A stretch of 33,010 nt of DNA, from contig JBMOHS010000021.1 of assembly GCA_049317725.1 (NCBI GenBank), positions 1 to 33,010 of the forward strand, read 5' to 3'. This DNA comes from CAIOZW01 sp049317725 (GTDB lineage Bacteria; Acidobacteriota; Blastocatellia; RBC074). The notes below the pieces were generated by a model. That model worked only from the letters and a program-made list of their open reading frames with translations. It was not told the origin of the DNA and ran no database searches. This document shows positions 31,805 to 33,010 of the stretch, one piece after another (positions within the stretch are counted from its first letter, which is position 1; every line of letters starts with the position of its first letter). The translations under genes were made by a program, and so were the position numbers.

Positions 31805-33010
31805 ATGCGACCCGCCGGTTTTGTCCACGAACGTCGCTGGCTTGTGCTTCTTCCGATCCTTGCTGGAGTTGGTGTCGCGCTCTGTCTCTGGCTCTTTCCG
31901 CGGGTCCACCCCAGTGGCGGTTGGGCGATCGAGATCGACCGTGTCGATGCGATCGAGGAGGCTCGCGTAATGGGGCGGTCCCTCGGTCTTGAGCTGGGCG
32001 AGTGGCGCCCCCGGGTGGCGTCGCGGTACCTCCGCAATGACGAGTTTCTGCTGCGGACTGCGGCGCAGCGGCAGCATTCCAATGGAACGCCATTGGTCCC
32101 GGCCCCAATCCTCGAGTTCTTCTCGCCGGTCATCTTTGAGGTGCAGTTGACCGACCCGGTCACCAATCAAGAGATCCTCATCGATTTGACCCGTCGAGGA
32201 ACCTTGCGCCGCTTCTACGCCGCCCCGCTGTCACCAGCGAGATCATTGCCCACAAGGGAACAGGGAGGCAACCCTTCACGTAATCCACCACTCGTTTCCG
32301 ACGAACCAGACGACTCGGCTCCCCTCATCACCCTCTCCCGCCAGGAGGAGACGGCAAGGATCACCCGGGCCTACTCCCTGCTGACCTTGCTGCTCCCACA
32401 ACTTCAGCAACTGCAGGTCACACTCTCGGAAGCGAGCTATACCCGTGAGATTACCCGGTTACGCTATCGTGTGCTGGGAGAGGAGGAGTGGGTCTCGCCG
32501 GTCTGGACGGTGGTCATGCGCGGAGAGCAACTGGAGAGGATCGAGTTCTCCCCGGGGTTCTCTCCCAGCTTTCGCGGCGAGGCGGAACTGCGGCAGGGGG
32601 AATGGGCGAGATGGTTGAGCCAAGTCGATGGGGTCTACATGTGGGTCGTCCTGCTCGTCGGCATCATCTCTTTTCTCGGCTCAGCCGCGCTCGGCCGCCT
32701 TCAGCCGCGAATGACCCTTCTCTTCTGGGCGGCCAGCTTTCTCTTCTTGCTGGTCTTCAACTGGGGGGGGGGCTGGGCTGGATCGGATTCAGCGGGCGTT
32801 GGAAGGGGCCGCTTTTGGACTTTGGCTGGAGAGAGTCCTGCAATGGGGATTGTATGGCGTGACCATGCTCGGCATCTCCTTCCTGCTCTTCGTCATCTTT
32901 TCGACAGGTCTGGCCGTCTCCTTGAAGGTGCCGCGACGTCGCACGATCGGGTTTGAGCTGTTGCTGAAGGGGAGTTGGCGAACCAAGCCGGTCACGGGCA
33001 GTCTGCTGAC
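31805..33010 (+). CDS. Membrane paralogue of the preceding gene, frame broken at a G10 run, runs off the window
   Basis: Starts at ATG 31805, 3 bp after the preceding gene. The first 322 or so residues comprise a membrane segment (13-30), an extracytoplasmic domain whose start (IEIDRVDAIEEARVMGRSLG) parallels IAIDREMAIERATEYANEIG of the preceding protein, and helices at about 280-318. At the G10 run (32763-32772) the frame goes into non-family sequence (from GWAGSD) and stops at 32956. One frame over, from codon 32772, it continues AGLDRIQRALEGAAFGLWLE, then a clear membrane helix (YGVTMLGISFLLFVIFSTGL) and FELLLKGSWRTKPVTGSLL, open to the window end and similar to the paralogue's SLDALLTGNLFSRNVGRAFL. 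One G too many explains it. I treat it as one gene with a frame break; an assembly error, phase variation or slippage are all possible. Confidence 0.75.
32763..32772 (+). repeat. G10 homopolymer at the frame break
   Basis: Ten consecutive G residues directly after the codons for FNW. Nine G (or twelve) would join the upstream and downstream reading frames into one membrane protein. Confidence 0.9.

Overview
The window reads as a chromosomal segment of a diderm bacterium of fairly high GC, most probably an Acidobacteriota member. That placement is inferred from gene content and protein style, not from a marker-gene comparison. Outer-membrane biogenesis genes (lpxD, a fused lptF-lptG) show an LPS-type envelope. 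A miaB gene followed by a bifunctional-nuclease (BFN) gene, an ECF sigma factor with a small Spy/CpxP-like partner, a Tat-signal Gfo/Idh/MocA oxidoreductase and a type I sulfatase fit that phylum, but also fit Planctomycetota and related soil or aquatic lineages.

Layout. 1-210: no gene, but a long hairpin. 211-660 (-): ssb. 661-1164: divergent control region. 1165-6655 (+): recN, miaB, bfn, parA, parB (repair, tRNA modification, chromosome segregation). 6800-8394 (-): lpxD translationally coupled to a gene of unknown function. 8514-9401 (+): XerC/D recombinase. 9534-10922 (+) and 10925-12466 (-): Gfo/Idh/MocA oxidoreductase and sulfatase, convergent with a 2-bp gap. 12603-13667 (-): ECF sigma plus Spy/CpxP-like protein. 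13898-14961 (+): XRE regulator plus a degenerate ImmA/IrrE-type protein. 15070-17514 (+): LptF-LptG fusion. 17576-20017 (-): metK-ahcY operon. 20493-24521 (+): smc. 24596-24666 (+): tRNA-Gln(CUG). 24735-25298 (+): membrane-anchored FKBP. 25299-25648: intergenic repeat region. 25649-28872 (-): three-gene cluster of uncharacterised exported or membrane proteins. 29321 to the window end (+): two tandem paralogous membrane proteins, the first carrying a SpoIIE/PP2C-like phosphatase domain.

Most genes are housekeeping. Segregation and resolution are represented by parA, parB, smc and the Xer recombinase. metK and ahcY run the two ends of the SAM/SAH cycle. lpxD and lptFG act at the two ends of LPS assembly.

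The unusual material is concentrated in the last 8 kb. It includes a 34-bp perfect inverted repeat built from heptanucleotide units, a second unrelated heptanucleotide array, and an exported protein whose C-terminus has six cysteines in a mirror-symmetric spacing (6-17-7-17-6). Two identical G10 homopolymers lie in adjacent paralogues. One falls in frame on the phosphatase metal-site motif. The other breaks the downstream reading frame, which suggests slippage-prone or phase-variable expression or a sequencing indel. Further upstream, smc carries a roughly 100-residue low-complexity insertion in its ATPase head, and two small proteins carry zincin-like motifs with missing metal ligands.
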